Origin: Salvator merianae
Taxonomy: Eukaryota > Chordata > Lepidosauria > Squamata > Teiidae
Reading direction: 5' to 3'
Assembly (NCBI GenBank): GCA_003586115.2
Contig: QVOM02000115.1
Location: forward strand, 9,187,980 to 9,251,979
DNA length: 64,000 nt
Position numbers and translations under genes: made by a program. Within the stretch, counting starts at the first letter, position 1. Each line of letters begins with the position of its first letter. Of this stretch, positions 1 through 12,960 are shown piece after piece. A model generated the notes under the pieces. That model was not told where the DNA came from and made no database searches. It was given only the letters and a program-made list of their open reading frames with translations.

Positions 1-3000
1 AGTTCATGCAACCAAAAGGCTTTTGAATGGAAGATTGCCCCTCCCCTGACATCCTGCACTACCAGTCCACAGTACCAGCACACAGAGTGCACTAGGAAGG
101 TTTGGTCATACAATCTTGCACTTGAAGGCAGTAACAGCTCACCTCAGGACTGGAGAGACTAAAAGGAGGACTTGCTTTCAAGCTCAGTGCAATGAAAGCA
201 AGACTAACCATTGACATCTTGTCTGCCTTGTGGCAGAGATCTATAAGCTACAGCTGCTTGAAGGGTAAAAACCCAGAAATTCTATACTGTTTGATTCTTG
301 GAAATGTGGAAATGAGTCCATTCATTTCTTGTTTCACACAGACTTGGTGTGTATGTTACTGGTGCAGAAAAACAATGAAACAGAATTGTAATCGAGGCCT
401 TGTTGGTCAGGTAAAGGCACTGAGAAGAGATCATTCTTTGTTAAGTGCTTTGTGAAATAAGAAATGAAGGTTGAATCTCACCTGAGGTTTCTTTCCATCA
501 GTTCTGAATCATTTTTCTTGCTACTCCTGAAACTGAATATATGTTCTGCAAGTTCAACAAAGTAGTGCAATTTGGTGATCCTTCAGCAAAATTTGTTTAT
601 AAGATATCTCTTGCCACATACAGTACACAAGAAATTCATTACCTTAGCTTACTACTTGTATGGATATTAAATGAGAATTTTAAAACATTGAGCCAGTGTT
701 CTGAAAGGTTGAAGTTTTAAATAGGCTGCCTTTTTGTCTCAGAAACTCTCTCAGTGTTTTTGGTAATATATCATCATTATTGATCTCAATTTAGGTTACA
801 TTTTAAATTACCAGCATAAAATTGGTTGTTCATTAATTTTACTGCTGTTGTTTTTCTGTGGTCTCAATTTTGTGTAAAATGATAATTGGCTGATCTCCAG
901 AATTTTAAGGCTCTCAAATGCCAATATTTTTAACTGCCAACTAGTTATTTTGTGTATTAGTATTTTGAGGAAATGAAACATCTCCAGGTCATTGTGACTC
1001 AGTAGATCAAATTGTTCTAAGTGCTACAGCTGGTAATTCAAACTCTGTTTCTTTCCTTTCTAAATCTGCTTTATAGAGAAAATTATGCTTGCAAAAATCC
1101 ACTAAAAGATGAATGTTTGTTTGAAGCTATAATTTCTGTATTTTTACTGAGTACTGTATTTTAATATATCATTCATGCGTTGTATCTAATGTTGATAAAA
1201 AGCACAATTTAAATGTTTGTTCTCTTTTGCAGTTGAATAGACAATTTAGTGCATGTTTGTTCTCAAATTATAGAAGTCTTTATAGAAAAACATTAATGCA
1301 ATCCAGCCAGAGCTAAGCAATATTAAACCCTGTTTGTTTCCATGGAAGAATTAAATTAGTACAGCACAATTTGAAGCAGATTTAACTAGAAGGACATCCC
1401 ATTGGATTCAGTATCAATTTAGAGTTTGGTGTTTGTGGTTAGGATTTTTGCTAGGACCCAGTTACCTGACCACTACTGCTGATACAGTTTAGTTGAGATG
1501 TTGGGTCTTCTTAGTGACAAGGAAGAAAACACAAAAATGGTGTTTTACACAACATTGGGAGTTGCATCTCCATCAGCCTCTCCTGACATTCATGACCATA
1601 CCACAGATTCCTGCCAACATGTTGATAACAGTATGTTGACAATGACTTTTATACCAGCTGTGCATGGATTCAACTAATACACACTGATGGGGAAGCATCC
1701 CTACTATACCATCCTATGTCCACCATTTGACATACATAACCAGGGAAAAGGATACTACCTTTTTGCAATTGAGGTATAGGGTACAGGATTCAAGGGATTT
1801 AGCTGATCTAGGAAACTTTGTGGGAAGATTTTAATTCCTTTATACAACTTACGTATGCAATGCTTTGATATCCAGCTGTTTTATTCACCAACACATCAGC
1901 AATTATCAATAAGTCAACAGAAGAACGAGCTAGTTCACTTGGGAAGAGACATGCATAGTAGACATTCAGATTGCCATAGAAGAATAGTTTGTGGTATGAG
2001 GGAAAGAGAGGACCAAAGGAACAGAGGCACTTTTATTGGATAGAGCCATGGAGTAGGGAGCAAGAAATAGAGACTTGAGCAGTGCCAAGAGTAATGCTAG
2101 CAAGTCACCCTAATGACAAGACTTGGAAACCCAGTTTGGGGCATCAAGTATCCAGTACATAAAATGGTCACCTTCTACACCTCCTGCCCTGTACTGTGTT
2201 TGGCCACCCTGGGGGCCATGGACAGGGATACTTGGCTTAGCGGCCTAGAGCCACACGAAGGGAGGGTCTCAATGAGCAATGACACCCTTTGTAAGCACAC
2301 ACAGTGGGGAAGGTGCAGAGTGGGGTAGGTTTACCCAGACATCTAGGTACTGAGACCTATGGCTTCTGGGTGCTGCTACTCCTTCATCCACCCCACCAAT
2401 GGTCAAAGTGTACCATGCATGCCGGCTGCCATAAGAAAGGTGTTGCCACAGCCCTCTGGGGCATTTTCACCTAGCAGGCTGGAGTGGAACAGGCAGTGGT
2501 AAGGGAGGGAGCCCCATTAGCACTGGTCAACAGCCCTTGCCCTTGCAATGGCCTCTGTCTCAAGGGCAGGTGATGGGGCAGGAATCATAGCTGAAATGGG
2601 TCCTGCTGAGTTTCCTGGGACAGCTCTCACCTACATGTCCTCATGCCCTGCTCTCATTGCCACCCCCTGTATGCCCACCATCCCACATTGTCTGCACCCC
2701 TGCCTGTTGCGTTGGAGTGCTTGAACCCACTGCAGGCAAGTCATAGTCATGTCAGTTAAAAATAGGAGAGACAAGAAGAATCATAAGAACCCTATTTAAT
2801 GCTCTATTTCAGAAAGCAAAGTAAGATATTTATCTGTGGTATTTGGTTCTCTGTTAAGCCTCTTTTCCAGTTCAACATAACATGGTTATCAGGTCTGTAT
2901 GACCAAACCTAAGAAATGCTAGCTAGGTTCTCTATATATTTTGGACCCTTTGCACTGCTGTAACAGATAAGGTGGCTTTACTATCAGTATGACTGCATTC

Positions 3001-3167
3001 ACACCCATCCAGGATAGGGCAGAAAAAATGAATCTGATTTATTTATTTCTACATCAGCTGTCTAGATGCCAAGGATGTTAAAGTGACTTTTCAGCACATG
3101 TATACTTGCTGGTGGCTACCATAATTGTAACAGCTGAGCTTCTGGCATAGTATCAACTGCTAGGTCA
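1..3167. other. Upstream non-coding sequence, presumed MAP2 intron
   Basis: No exon, RNA gene or identifiable transposon was recognised. The part from about 2,110 to 2,740 is clearly more GC-rich than its AT-rich surroundings and may be an unclassified old repeat, but it has no family hallmark I can name. The only open frames are short and have no recognisable protein. I looked for the MAP2 5' exons (start codon region and the RII-anchoring helix) here and in the rest of 1-15,607 and did not see them. Confidence 0.5.
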
Positions 3168-3247
3168 GCTGATGTAATGTGAATGCTGGAATTTTCTGGT
3201 TAAAATTTCCAGCATTCACTATCAGGTTCTCTCCTGAGTACATCAGC
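3168..3247. repeat. Two-tier inverted repeat (hairpin)
   Basis: The inner arms are 3179-3195 and 3202-3219 (GTGAATGCTGGAATTTT against its complement, with one extra T). They are separated by a six-base loop. Outer arms GCTGATGTA (3168-3176) and TACATCAGC (3239-3247) pair perfectly around an asymmetric internal loop. The shape is that of a small hairpin element or a precursor-like stem. No transposon family or microRNA is recognised. Confidence 0.6.
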
Positions 3248-6200
3248 AGGACTGTGCCTACTTCTACTTGACTTGTACACAATATGTAAGCATGGCTTGT
3301 ATTTCAAAATATAGTAGTTATCTTTATGCTCTTGATGCAGCATAAACAGAACATTTAGAACTGGGCTTTAAATCTTTCAGAATTTTAGAGTTTTTAGCTT
3401 TGGTTGGATTACACATAAAATCTGGAATTATTTTACATGGATCACAATATAGTGGTAATTGCAGTCTAGCCCTTTAAATTTTAGCTGTAGCTTTTTTAAA
3501 AATCACAGAAATGCATTTTATTTGCAAAAGGCCATACTAATTTTAAAAACTTTCTTTCCCTTCAGTGAAATGGGGCCATATACAGATTTGCTTTATTGCT
3601 TCTTCATTTGCTCTTCAGAATTCTTGTCCACATGTGTGTGCATGCATATTCTCATACACATTGGGACAGAGGTCAAATTTAATACTAACAAAATTTTGTC
3701 TATGAAAGAAGTGACACCATTTGCCCTTCCCTTTTGTTCTTACATTTGCTTTCTGTTACCAATCGTTCCTTAACTTCTCTCCTCCTCCCACAGTGTGCAT
3801 CCCTGCCACTTTTCTGAAAACTCTGATACTGGATTAGGCTTATGGACTGCTGAGGCGTACGCAAAGGTCTAGTTTGAGACAAAACTTTCAGAAAGCGCTT
3901 TTTGTTTTTGCAGCTTGGAACTGGAATTTGGATTGAGCATGTGGACTCACACTATTCACGATCCTTTCTTTTCCCCCAAAGCATTTTGCTGGTGGTAATC
4001 TTGTCAGCAGGTTGCACAACCCAGAATAAGGAGGATGATTTCCTTCAGTCATCCTGTGGTGGAAATCACTGTGTAGTCGACATGACAAAGGTGGATGTGC
4101 CCAACCATGCAGCAAACACAAATTAGAGAGAGTGAGACAGAGTGAGAGAGAGGTTTGTAAGTCAAATCTGTTTCAGAGAGAAGGGCTTACTGCTGCTGCT
4201 GCTGCTGCTGCTTCCATTGTTTATTCTGATAATTTGCTTCACCTACAAAAAAGAATGAGTGGGTCTATGTGTACTGCAGTAGGAGGTAAGGCACGGCACT
4301 TAATTTTATTTTTTTGGTGTTTTTAAAATGCTATAGCAGAACTTGATTTTTATCAGTGTATGGAGATATTTCTTGGACAGCATCTGAGCCATTTAATCAG
4401 TCAGACTTGGGTGCCGCCTCGTACAGACTGCAGCCTACAGACAGCTTATCTCTTTGTCTCTATAAGCTTGAAGAAGAGTATGCTGCTTTATGTATGAAAG
4501 CAAGAATAGCAATGCAGATGAAACGGGAGAGGCCCAGGATGTAATTGCTTCGTTTATAATCTTGTCTTTGAGGAAAGGTCTTGAAACCAGTGAATCTTTT
4601 GCAAGACCTAAATCCTCTACAACAATTTGCCTCACTTTGAAGACATTTTAATTTATTTCCTCACTACAGAAATCCAGCAGCTATTATTAAACAATGCTTT
4701 GTGTGAAAATATTTATTTGCTAGCCAGACTAGTATTCCTGTCTGGCTGAGCCAGGAAGAACCAAATTTATGTCCAAGGGCCTTCTTACAGTACTAGTATT
4801 TTGGAGTACACCATTGTACATCTAATCATGTTTTGCATTCACTTTTACTTGATTTATATTAGCAGAAGTTTGTTGTAGTGGGCAAATCAGTCTCAGAAAG
4901 ATTATATTGTTTATTATTGGGATTTTAAAAATAACTTACTTAAAATTGTCAATACCTCTTTCATGCTTCAAGAGTTATACTGAATGATAGAGGTGTCAAA
5001 ATGATGAAAGAAGAAATGCCTGAGCAACTGACTATAAATTATCCTTTAAAAAATCAAAGTGGAAGCACATTAATGAATATTTCAAGGAAGCAGCAGCTTA
5101 ACATTCTGTGCCCATGTTAATATTTTGGATATTAATGTTGTGAATATTCTGGATCAATCAAGATAAAGCCTATCTAATATGATTGGGTAAAATCTAATCC
5201 AAACTGATTTCATGTACTGTTTCTCCTGCTGGGAATAGGAATAAGATTGTCACATTAAGGGCTCTGAGCTTTCTGCTGTCTCTTTGGGAGGAGCAGAATC
5301 TAGGAATCTGTGTCTCTGTTAAGTATGATTGGAAGACAAAGTAGGTTAAACAAAATATTCTTTTCTTCCCCCTTCCCTTGCTTGCAACTGAGATATGGCA
5401 GCCTTTGTAAAACTAAAAGAAATGACCTTGTAGGTTTTGTAGAGGATCATGTAACACATTCAATGTGATGTCAAAACTTTCTATGGGGGAAAACTTAAAT
5501 TTTTAGGTGACCTATTACACCTTATTCAATTTGCCATTTAAGCCTGGGTTTTCAGAGTCATTCTTAGACCTGCCATGGGGCCCTGGCATTAGGGTTACCT
5601 ATGTTGATAGAACTGTTTGGAGTCAGCTAGAAATTTGCAAGGAGTTCTCTTTCAAATTTAGCTTTTTTTTTTTTTTTAAAGACTTATATTTAAAAAGTAA
5701 ACTTATTTTTTAAAAAGTAAAACAAGGAAGTGTAAGGGAGTGTTTCCTCCCCTTTAGAATTGAAATTTCATTCCAACTCATGGGAGAGTTGGTCAGATCT
5801 TAGGAAGCACAGACCTTTTCCATCCACTATTTCATTCTAAGCAATTAGGGCTGCCTGCAAGCAGCAACAAGTCATGGGGGTTCTTAATGGAAAGCCAGCA
5901 CTGCCTCTCTCCATGACCTGCCAGTTACCCATGGGTTCCCCCAGTGTTGGATGTACATCCTTGGCATCTGATGAGGCTCCTGTGACATTGCTTTGATGGC
6001 AACTTCCTGAAGCTTACTGCTCGCCTTTTTTCTCACAGACTTGGCTCCTGAAACTTGCTATCGAAACAGTATAGTAGGAACTTCTCCAGATGCCCAATAG
6101 GCTCAATACTCCCTTGCATTATCTGTACTACAAATTAAGTGGCCAATAGACTGCCAGAGCTCCAACAGCGTGTCAGGGTTCTCTGACGGTCCAGGCATAA

Positions 6201-6633
6201 TACCTCCAAGTTGTTGGCATTTTAGGAAAATATAAGAGTGTCTACTTTTGCAACCGATTGTTAAAAGCTGTTGGCTGATTAAGGTGATTGCATCCTAAGC
6301 TGAGATGATGTATCTGTGTTCAAAATTAAAATAAAGTTTTGTGATGGATGAACAAGGGGAGAAACACACATCTGTAGCCATCCCCTTGAGAGGCACTGAT
6401 ATCATTACTGCTGGAGAAGAATGGGTGCTAAGATAGGCTGTTTACATCACTGTCCATCTTTATTTATATTTCTGTCATGCTCCATATCCAGAGGCTACTG
6501 GATACTGTTAAAACAGTAAAAATCAAACTTCCTAAAACAACAAACAACAACGCCTGGAAAGGGAGGCGAAGCTGTTTTTTCAGTCAAAGGCACTAAAAAT
6601 ATAAAGAGGTATGCCTTCACCATACCTCTAAAT
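3248..6633. other. Non-coding sequence, little recognisable
   Basis: AT-rich presumed intron. It holds a short CTG microsatellite (listed separately) and poly-T and poly-A tracts near 5,660-5,720. Around 5,820-6,120 there is a more GC-rich, repeat-like patch that I could not assign to a family. The last stretch, before 6,626, may belong to the LINE relic interrupted by the hAT element that follows. No exon-like segment with MAP2 similarity was seen. Confidence 0.45.
4190..4211. repeat. CTG trinucleotide microsatellite, 7 units
   Basis: Seven consecutive CTG units are followed by a partial one. The tract lies in non-coding sequence. An open frame through it reads poly-alanine but has no exon signals or conservation I recognise. 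Confidence 0.9.
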
Positions 6634-6838
6634 CAGTGGTTCCCAACCTTTTTTTGCCCATGCCCCACCTAATCATCTCTAAAATCCTGATTCTCCTGCC
6701 CCATGATATATAGTTCTTATTATTCAAAAAGTGAACTCCTATTCACGTGGAGGAAGCCTAAAAGGCCATTAACTTGAATAATAACTCATTCTCGAATTGC
6801 ACCCCTTAAAAATCAAATTGCCCCCCGTGGGGCATGTG
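6634..6838 (+). mobile_element. hAT-type MITE, copy 1, lacking its 3' terminus
   Basis: The element begins CAGTGGTTCCCAACC, like the complete copy at 17,252, and follows that copy closely until GTGGGGCATGTG. There it stops, 20 bases short of the family's right inverted repeat. It is nevertheless flanked by an exact 8-bp duplication, CTCTAAAT, at 6626-6633 and 6839-6846, the size expected for hAT. The 3' inverted repeat is absent, yet the truncated end still finishes in TG. It appears to have inserted into the LINE relic that lies to its right. Confidence 0.85.
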
Positions 6839-6846
6839 CTCTAAAT

Positions 6847-7960
6847 ATATATAGTAAAGAATCTAGATGTGCCTTACAGGGAAGGTCATTCCACGTCCTG
6901 TGGCCAACCATAAAGAAGTCCCTCTCTTGTGTCCCTATACCTGTAACTGTTGACAGAGGTGGCACCACCAAGAGGGCCTCTCCCATTGATTGCAACTGGC
7001 AGGCAAGTCTGTATGGGAGGAGGCCCTTCTGTTAGGTTCCCAAGTTATTTAGGGCTTTATAAGTAAGTGCTAGTAGCTTGAATTGAGCTCAGTGGCAAAT
7101 TGGCAAGAAGTGCAGTTCCTTGATGATCAGCATGATATGCCTCCAGCCAAGAGTACCCATCAGCAGTCCTTCTGCTGCTTTCTGCACTAGCTGCAACTGC
7201 CAAACCATCTTCCAGGGTAGCCCTACACAGATGCATTGCAGTAGTCCAATCTGAGGTTACCAGAGCAGGTATCACCGTGACCAAGCTATTATTGTCCAGA
7301 GTGCCAAAGCGGGTAAATGAGCTTGAGTTTGAGGTAGGCACTCCTGGTATAATCCTTGAAGGGAGGAGCAGAACCACTGCAATGTAATGCCTCCAACTGC
7401 CAGTCCCTGAAGCTTTTCCAGGAGGATACCACAGTTGATGGTATCAAAAGTTGCCAAGAAATCAAGAATAGGAAGGGTAGGATTGTCCCTGTTCTTCACA
7501 TGATGAAGGTTATCAAACAGAATGACAAAGCCCATTTCAGTGCCATGACCAAATCTGAAACTGGACTAAATGGGTCCAGGTAATCAGTTTCCTTCAAGCA
7601 TGCCTGCATTTGAGCTGCCACCACCCTCTTCAGATCCCTGCCTGAGAAGGTTATATGAGCAGTCAGGTATAGTTGTTCAATACTTCTGGGTCTAGGAAGG
7701 GCATTACTTCTTCTGTTAAAGTCAATGGAAAAGCCCCTTTCCACAATGAGGCATTAACTGCTCCCAATAACCACCTGGCTAAGTCCTTCCTGCTAACCCT
7801 TATCATCAGGATAGACCCATGATGAATCCAGGGAGCTCATCGTTGGCCAAATCCTGGCAAGCAGCTTGTCCGCATCCTCCACTTCAGTAATTGAAACTGA
7901 TCCATAATAATAGGATTAAACTCTTCTCTGGATGCCTCCACAAGGCTATTCTTAACTGTG
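6847..7960 (-). mobile_element. CR1/L2-clade LINE relic (reverse transcriptase region)
   Basis: Minus-strand conceptual translations carry broken reverse transcriptase motifs: a finger-domain piece at about 7,560-7,660 (ETDYLDPF) and the palm motif A region at about 7,420-7,480 (FDTINCGILLEKL). Further toward 6,850 come C-terminal LINE pieces, LLVVPPL and then WNDLP near 6,880. Frames change repeatedly and stops interrupt the reading, so it is a dead copy. The 5' boundary near 7,960 is approximate. The homologous copy at 58.3-59.7 kb preserves the next palm block. Confidence 0.75.
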
Positions 7961-8663
7961 GTGTCTAATTACATGCATTGTTGAAGGATATTGCTTTGAT
8001 GAGTTGAAATGTAAAAGTATGTGTATATTTGTTTAGCTTTTACATCAGAGCTTTTCCTGGGGAATGAGCTACAAAGATCAACTGAAGAGGTCTTCCTCTG
8101 AGTGCAACGTTCAGACGCCAATTCTCAAGCTCTAACAATACCTACCCAATTTTAAAATTCATTTCTGGTCTTCACAAAAGCAAAATACAATGTAATGTAA
8201 TAATTTGCTTGGTAAACAAAGATGGTATTTTTAGGACTTTTGCTGGAGCAGATTTGTCCTTTCTTCTAAAAAACACAAATTAGTCATGTACTCTGTTTAT
8301 ATTCTACAGCTTTTGTTAATAACTGAAGCAGATCTTGAATGAAAACAGTCCAGGCTTTCATAGGAATAACTGAGAATCCCCATGTAGTGTACCTGTTGTA
8401 CAGAAAATCATCATTCTTCAAGAGAAGCAGGGTTGAAGTCTAAGAAATGTTCTTACAAGAGACACTTCTTAGGTCTAAACTAGATCTGACAGATGTAGCA
8501 CATGTCTGTCCACATATAAAGCAGTAGGAAGAAGCTGAATCTTTACATCAAAATGGGTGTGTGAGTAATGGGAACTGAGCAGGCCTGAGGAGAAATGTAT
8601 CTTAAGTGATGGAGTGCAGATAGTTAAGAGGGGGAAAGGACCCTGCTTTTGTCACCAGTATGT
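7961..8663. other. Non-coding interval, nothing recognised
   Basis: AT-rich sequence between the LINE relic and a SINE. No open frame with recognisable similarity, no inverted-repeat termini and no splice-flanked MAP2 segment were seen. Confidence 0.5.
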
Positions 8664-8910
8664 AGGAGTAGGAGTTGGGTTTTGTACTCCGCTTTTCTCA
8701 CCTGAAGGGACTCAAAGCAGCTGACAAACCTTCTGTTCTTCTCCCCACAACAGACACCTTGTGAGGTAGGTGGGGCTGTGAGAACTCAGATCAGAGCTGT
8801 GATGAGCCCAAGGCCACCCAGCTGGCTTCATGCAGGAGTGCAGGCTCAAGCTGGAAGAGTTCCAGATAAGAGTCTGACACGCTAACCACAAGACCAAACT
8901 GACTCACAAT
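8664..8910 (+). mobile_element. SINE-like repeat of the common reptilian tRNA/CORE type
   Basis: The copy contains blocks typical of a widespread amniote SINE consensus: CCACAACAGACACC, GTGAGGTAGGTGGGGCTG, AAGGCCACCCAGCTGG, and an end resembling TCTGACACGCTAACCAC. A more decayed relative lies at 38,940-39,140. The family name is uncertain. The identification rests on recalled consensus similarity and not on target duplications, which I could not define. Confidence 0.65.
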
Positions 8911-11900
8911 GTACCTCCGATAAAATAATTTGCCCCCACTCCCTCACCAAAGTGCCATGTGAAAATGGGCATACACTGAACAAACATAGTTTGGCCTCGA
9001 GTGAAAATAGTAAGCTGGAGCAATTTCGCAAGACAGGTCTAGCAATGCTACTTGTTTCTATGGTTTGGTTTGGGACTGCAACAGAGGGGCTGCACTTGGA
9101 AGCCTTGTCTTTATCTGCTCAATCTAATACACAACAAAGGTCAGGAGGGAGTTTTCAGTTCCCTCTTCACCTCCAGTGTACTTTGGCCCCAATCGACACA
9201 CAGGCAGATTCATTTGTATCGCTGAAAGATGCCCAACCTTTCTCATAGGTACTATGTAAAAAAAAAAATGCATGAAAGCTGGAAGGGCAGTATATCCAGC
9301 CATCATGCCTTTAAGTTCAACTGAGCATAGCATAGTTGAATTCTTCCATGCCATGATTCTGTCTTGGTGTCTTGCATCTCTAGTTCTTACAGTTTCTTCC
9401 TTGGTATCTGTAGATGAAGAAGCTGAGGGTGAGGTGGGAACTCTTCACCATGGCTCATTGTATGTACTGGCAGTTCCAAGGGAGAGGTAGATCTTCCTTG
9501 CCCCTTTTATGTCAGTATTTGTGCCTGATGATGATCCCAACAATTCAGACAAAGAGCATTAAGTTTTTGGTTTGTTTTTTTAAAATTATCATACTCCAAG
9601 ACCAGCATAAGATGAGAAGCATTACAAGCATGCTTTGATTAGTTCCAAATGCACAGAGCATAGTGCAGAAGTATTGTTAGACTGAGATGGAGGTAGACAG
9701 AGTTCAGTCCATCTCTCTCTCTTTCTTTTCTCATCCACCTTTCCATTAAGATTCATTTCAACATTTTTTGTCCAGACTTTCAATGATTTGGGACTAATCC
9801 TGAAGTCTCAGGGTTTAGGGAGCTTCCATTTTCAGGGTTTGGGAAGTGGGAGTAAGAAGATGAAGGTCAGAAACCAAAGAAACAGACAATTTTTGCTTGG
9901 GTTGTGAACTTAATGTTCTTTGCTGCATGGCTCAAGATTCTTTTCCCAATACAGTGCAAGTTATAGTTAAGCACTTCCCTGGCTTACCAGACTTTCCCTT
10001 TAGCTGCCAGCTACTGTCCTCCAAGCAATTCTATTATTCATGACCTTACGTCACCCAAGATGCCATGAAGTAAAGGAAATGGAGGAAGAGAAAAGGGATC
10101 GTTGTTTTCCTTCCCTTCCTGCTATAGACATTATTCTGGACATGTATATAGCAGACTTGCATACATATAACTCACAAAGGACACGTATCTATGGACTTTG
10201 AATTTTATGGCTATATGGGTGTTCTGACTATGGCTTACTCATGGAAAACACCTGGAAAGGCATCTTGAAAGAAAAGGCAAATTCCATTTTGAAAGTGACA
10301 TTTTTTTCCCCTCTTTCCCCCATCTTTCCAACTTCATTCTAAAATAGAAGTTTGCTGTAAACAGGAAAACTCTTGAGACATGTTGCTATAGGCAGGAGAT
10401 AGCCCTTTCTTTTCACCTGGACTCTGTTTTGTTTTGCTAAACATTGTCTTCATAGCCCAATGCTTTGAGGAATAGTTAGTAATTTCATTATCCTTAATCT
10501 CAGTGTTGCCCACCAATCTTGATTACATCTTGATGCTTAATTTACATTTAACCTGTAAACAAAATGCAAATCTGACCCTCACTTCACCTTTTGCTTACCC
10601 CATCCTGCTCTGCAGTAACCACTAATTTTAAACTTGTAGTTTAAACACATCTATCAGAAAAGAGATATCAAGTAATCTGTTGTCCAGTGGCCTGCTTGTT
10701 CTATTCTTAGTAAGCCAAAAAGGGTATAAAAGTAGCCCAGTTTTAACAGGTGCCAGGTGGTGGTCTTTCTCCCTTCAAAAGCTAAACTCACTGTAACATT
10801 TCTGAAGAAAGAAGAACTGAAAGGTCATCCATTCCACCCTACTGAAGAGGTTCAGACTACCAGCTGCTATCTGCCTCTTTGACTTTCTGGAAACTTGAAG
10901 CTTTGAGCACATTCTTTTCCCCTTGCTCTCACACCACAGCTTCATGTTGGCTGGAGATTGTGGGACTGAGGAAACTCATTGCTTTCTGCTGCCTCCTGCC
11001 TCTTGGAATCAGTGTGAGAAGCCCTAGGCCACCTCTAAGGTTTCTTTTCATGCTGCTCTGCAGCCTTGCTAAGATGAATTTCACTGTTATGCTGCTTTGC
11101 AGCTTTGGTGAGCTAAATAACTAAGAAAGGGATATTCCTCTCTCACTCACTCCACTTTCTGGCTACAGGACACCCTTAACTGGACATCTGCTATAGATTC
11201 TAGAATCTCTATCGGCTGATGCAAGTGTGAGTGTTTGGCATTGTCCATCCTCAGGCTTGTGCTCTGGATATATCCAGAGGTTTATGGGGGTGACCTATTG
11301 GCTCTGTCTGTAGAACCCTGAAGCCTCTGTACTCTCTGCCACCCAACAAAGAGCTGTGCATTCAGGAAGTGAGGATCATGGAGCATTCCACTTTCCTATT
11401 CACTTCATTTCCTGGTACCCAGTTTCTGGACTCTGCAATAGAGGAAGAAATCCCTGAGACTGAGAACCCTCTCCTCTCACCACTTTTCCTTTCCAGCCTG
11501 ACAAAGACTATCCCAGGAGAAGACATTGAGAGTGAAAACCACTTTTTGTTGTCCCTGCTTATTTGTTATTTTTCCTAGTGGGAATAGTGCTTTGTGGGTG
11601 GAACTCAGGAACAGGTGGGTAGTGGACAACTTTACCTGGGATCCAAAGCTGAAAGAGTCAGAGAATGGGGTAGGGTTTTTTTATTGATCAAGTTGGGAGA
11701 AGGATCTTGGACAACTGGGAGACAGCTGTTTAGAATTGTTGGGAATCTTTGTTAGATTGCACAACATACACACTAGGGAGACCAAGAAACTTGCTGCTTT
11801 CACTTAGTGCAGCAGTACTCTTTAAACTTCCCTTAACAATATTCTTACTGTCGTGTTGCCCCATTGTAACTTTACATCTTTGAACCTGCCTGATCACTGT

Positions 11901-12221
11901 ATTATTGTGAAAGCCTGTTGACCTTTTGCTGGCTATTACAGCCGCTCAATAAATTGCCTCATTTCTTTTTTATTGCTTTTAATAAAAATAGTTTATTTTT
12001 GCATTCATTACTGCCTCAGAACTCCTTCCTTTCCTTCTCTCTCCTAGGTAATACACCTAACCAATTGCAGTCTGCCTTAGAGCAGCTTGTTACACCAACC
12101 TATTGGCATTAAGTTCCCACTGGAATAATTGGAGATGAGAAATTTCCACCCCCAACTCAGTTTATTCCTCCTCCATATTTCTTCCCTCCCCTTTTGAAAA
12201 CTGACATTTTACCAACAACAA
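8911..12221. other. Non-coding interval, nothing recognised
   Basis: More than 3 kb of presumed intron. It holds only short unremarkable open frames, pyrimidine-rich patches and homopolymer runs. No MAP2-like exon, transposon termini or RNA gene was seen on either strand. Confidence 0.5.
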
Positions 12222-12510
12222 CATAAGAACATAAATGGAGCCCTGCTGGATCAGGACACAGCCCGTCTAGTCCAGCATCCTGTTTCACACAGGAGCCCAC
12301 CAATTGCTTCTGGTCATTCTCAAACAGAAGACAAAGGTAAAACCTTCATCTGCTCTTGAGTCCCTGCCAATAACCTTTGGAGGCATCCTGCCTGTCTCTT
12401 CAACCTGGAGGCAGTATCTGGGCATCAATTCTAGTAGCATTGTTATACCCCTGTTGCCAAGAATTTGTCTAACCCTTTCTTAAAGCTATCCAATGTGGTT
12501 GCTGTGAGAA
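12222..12510 (+). mobile_element. CR1-type dispersed repeat, copy A
   Basis: The copy starts with an AGAACATAA block. It runs through GCTGGATCAGG, CCCACCAATTGCTTCTGG and a final AAAGCTATCCAATGTGG. The copy at 57,761-58,120 follows the same order of blocks in the same orientation. The layout matches the CR1-like 3' ends and derived SINEs common in reptiles. No coding potential remains. Confidence 0.65.
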
Positions 12511-12960
12511 CATAACCGACAGGATAAAATTCAACTTAATGCTGTATGTCATTGCAATGTAGTGTTAGTTCCATCATCTCACCATAATGTAGTTTTGGGA
12601 TCAGCCAGCATAAGTGGTGCTGGTCTCTCCTACTATTGCCAAAGTGATGCTATGATATTTGGCATATTTTGTGTCTGTGATGGCCCTACAACCCAGAAAT
12701 ATGTGGAGGGTCTCTATAACAAGCCATGTCATGTTTGTCCAAGTTCCATGCAGCAGCACATGGCTTGATATAGATGCTGTGAACTGCAGTGCATAACAAT
12801 GTGTATCCTTAATGTCTAGGTTTATTTATTACATCTGCATCTCTGGTCCAAGATCATCCAGTGACCTTCCACTACCATTTGGGTATTCAAACCCTGAGAC
12901 TCCTAATTTAGTACTAGCCATTATAGTACACTGGTTGTCTTTTGCCTCCAGATTTTTCCG
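12511..12960. other. Non-coding interval, nothing recognised
   Basis: Presumed intron between the CR1-type repeat and the BovB fragment. No exon or repeat family was recognised. Confidence 0.45.

Noticed and set aside
2110..2740. GC-rich patch as a CpG island or promoter
   Set aside because: CpG dinucleotides are not frequent, and it is far from any recognised first exon. More likely an old repeat.
4132..4326. Open frame through the CTG tract (poly-alanine) as a gene
   Set aside because: Short, no conserved sequence or splice support; the tract is an ordinary microsatellite.
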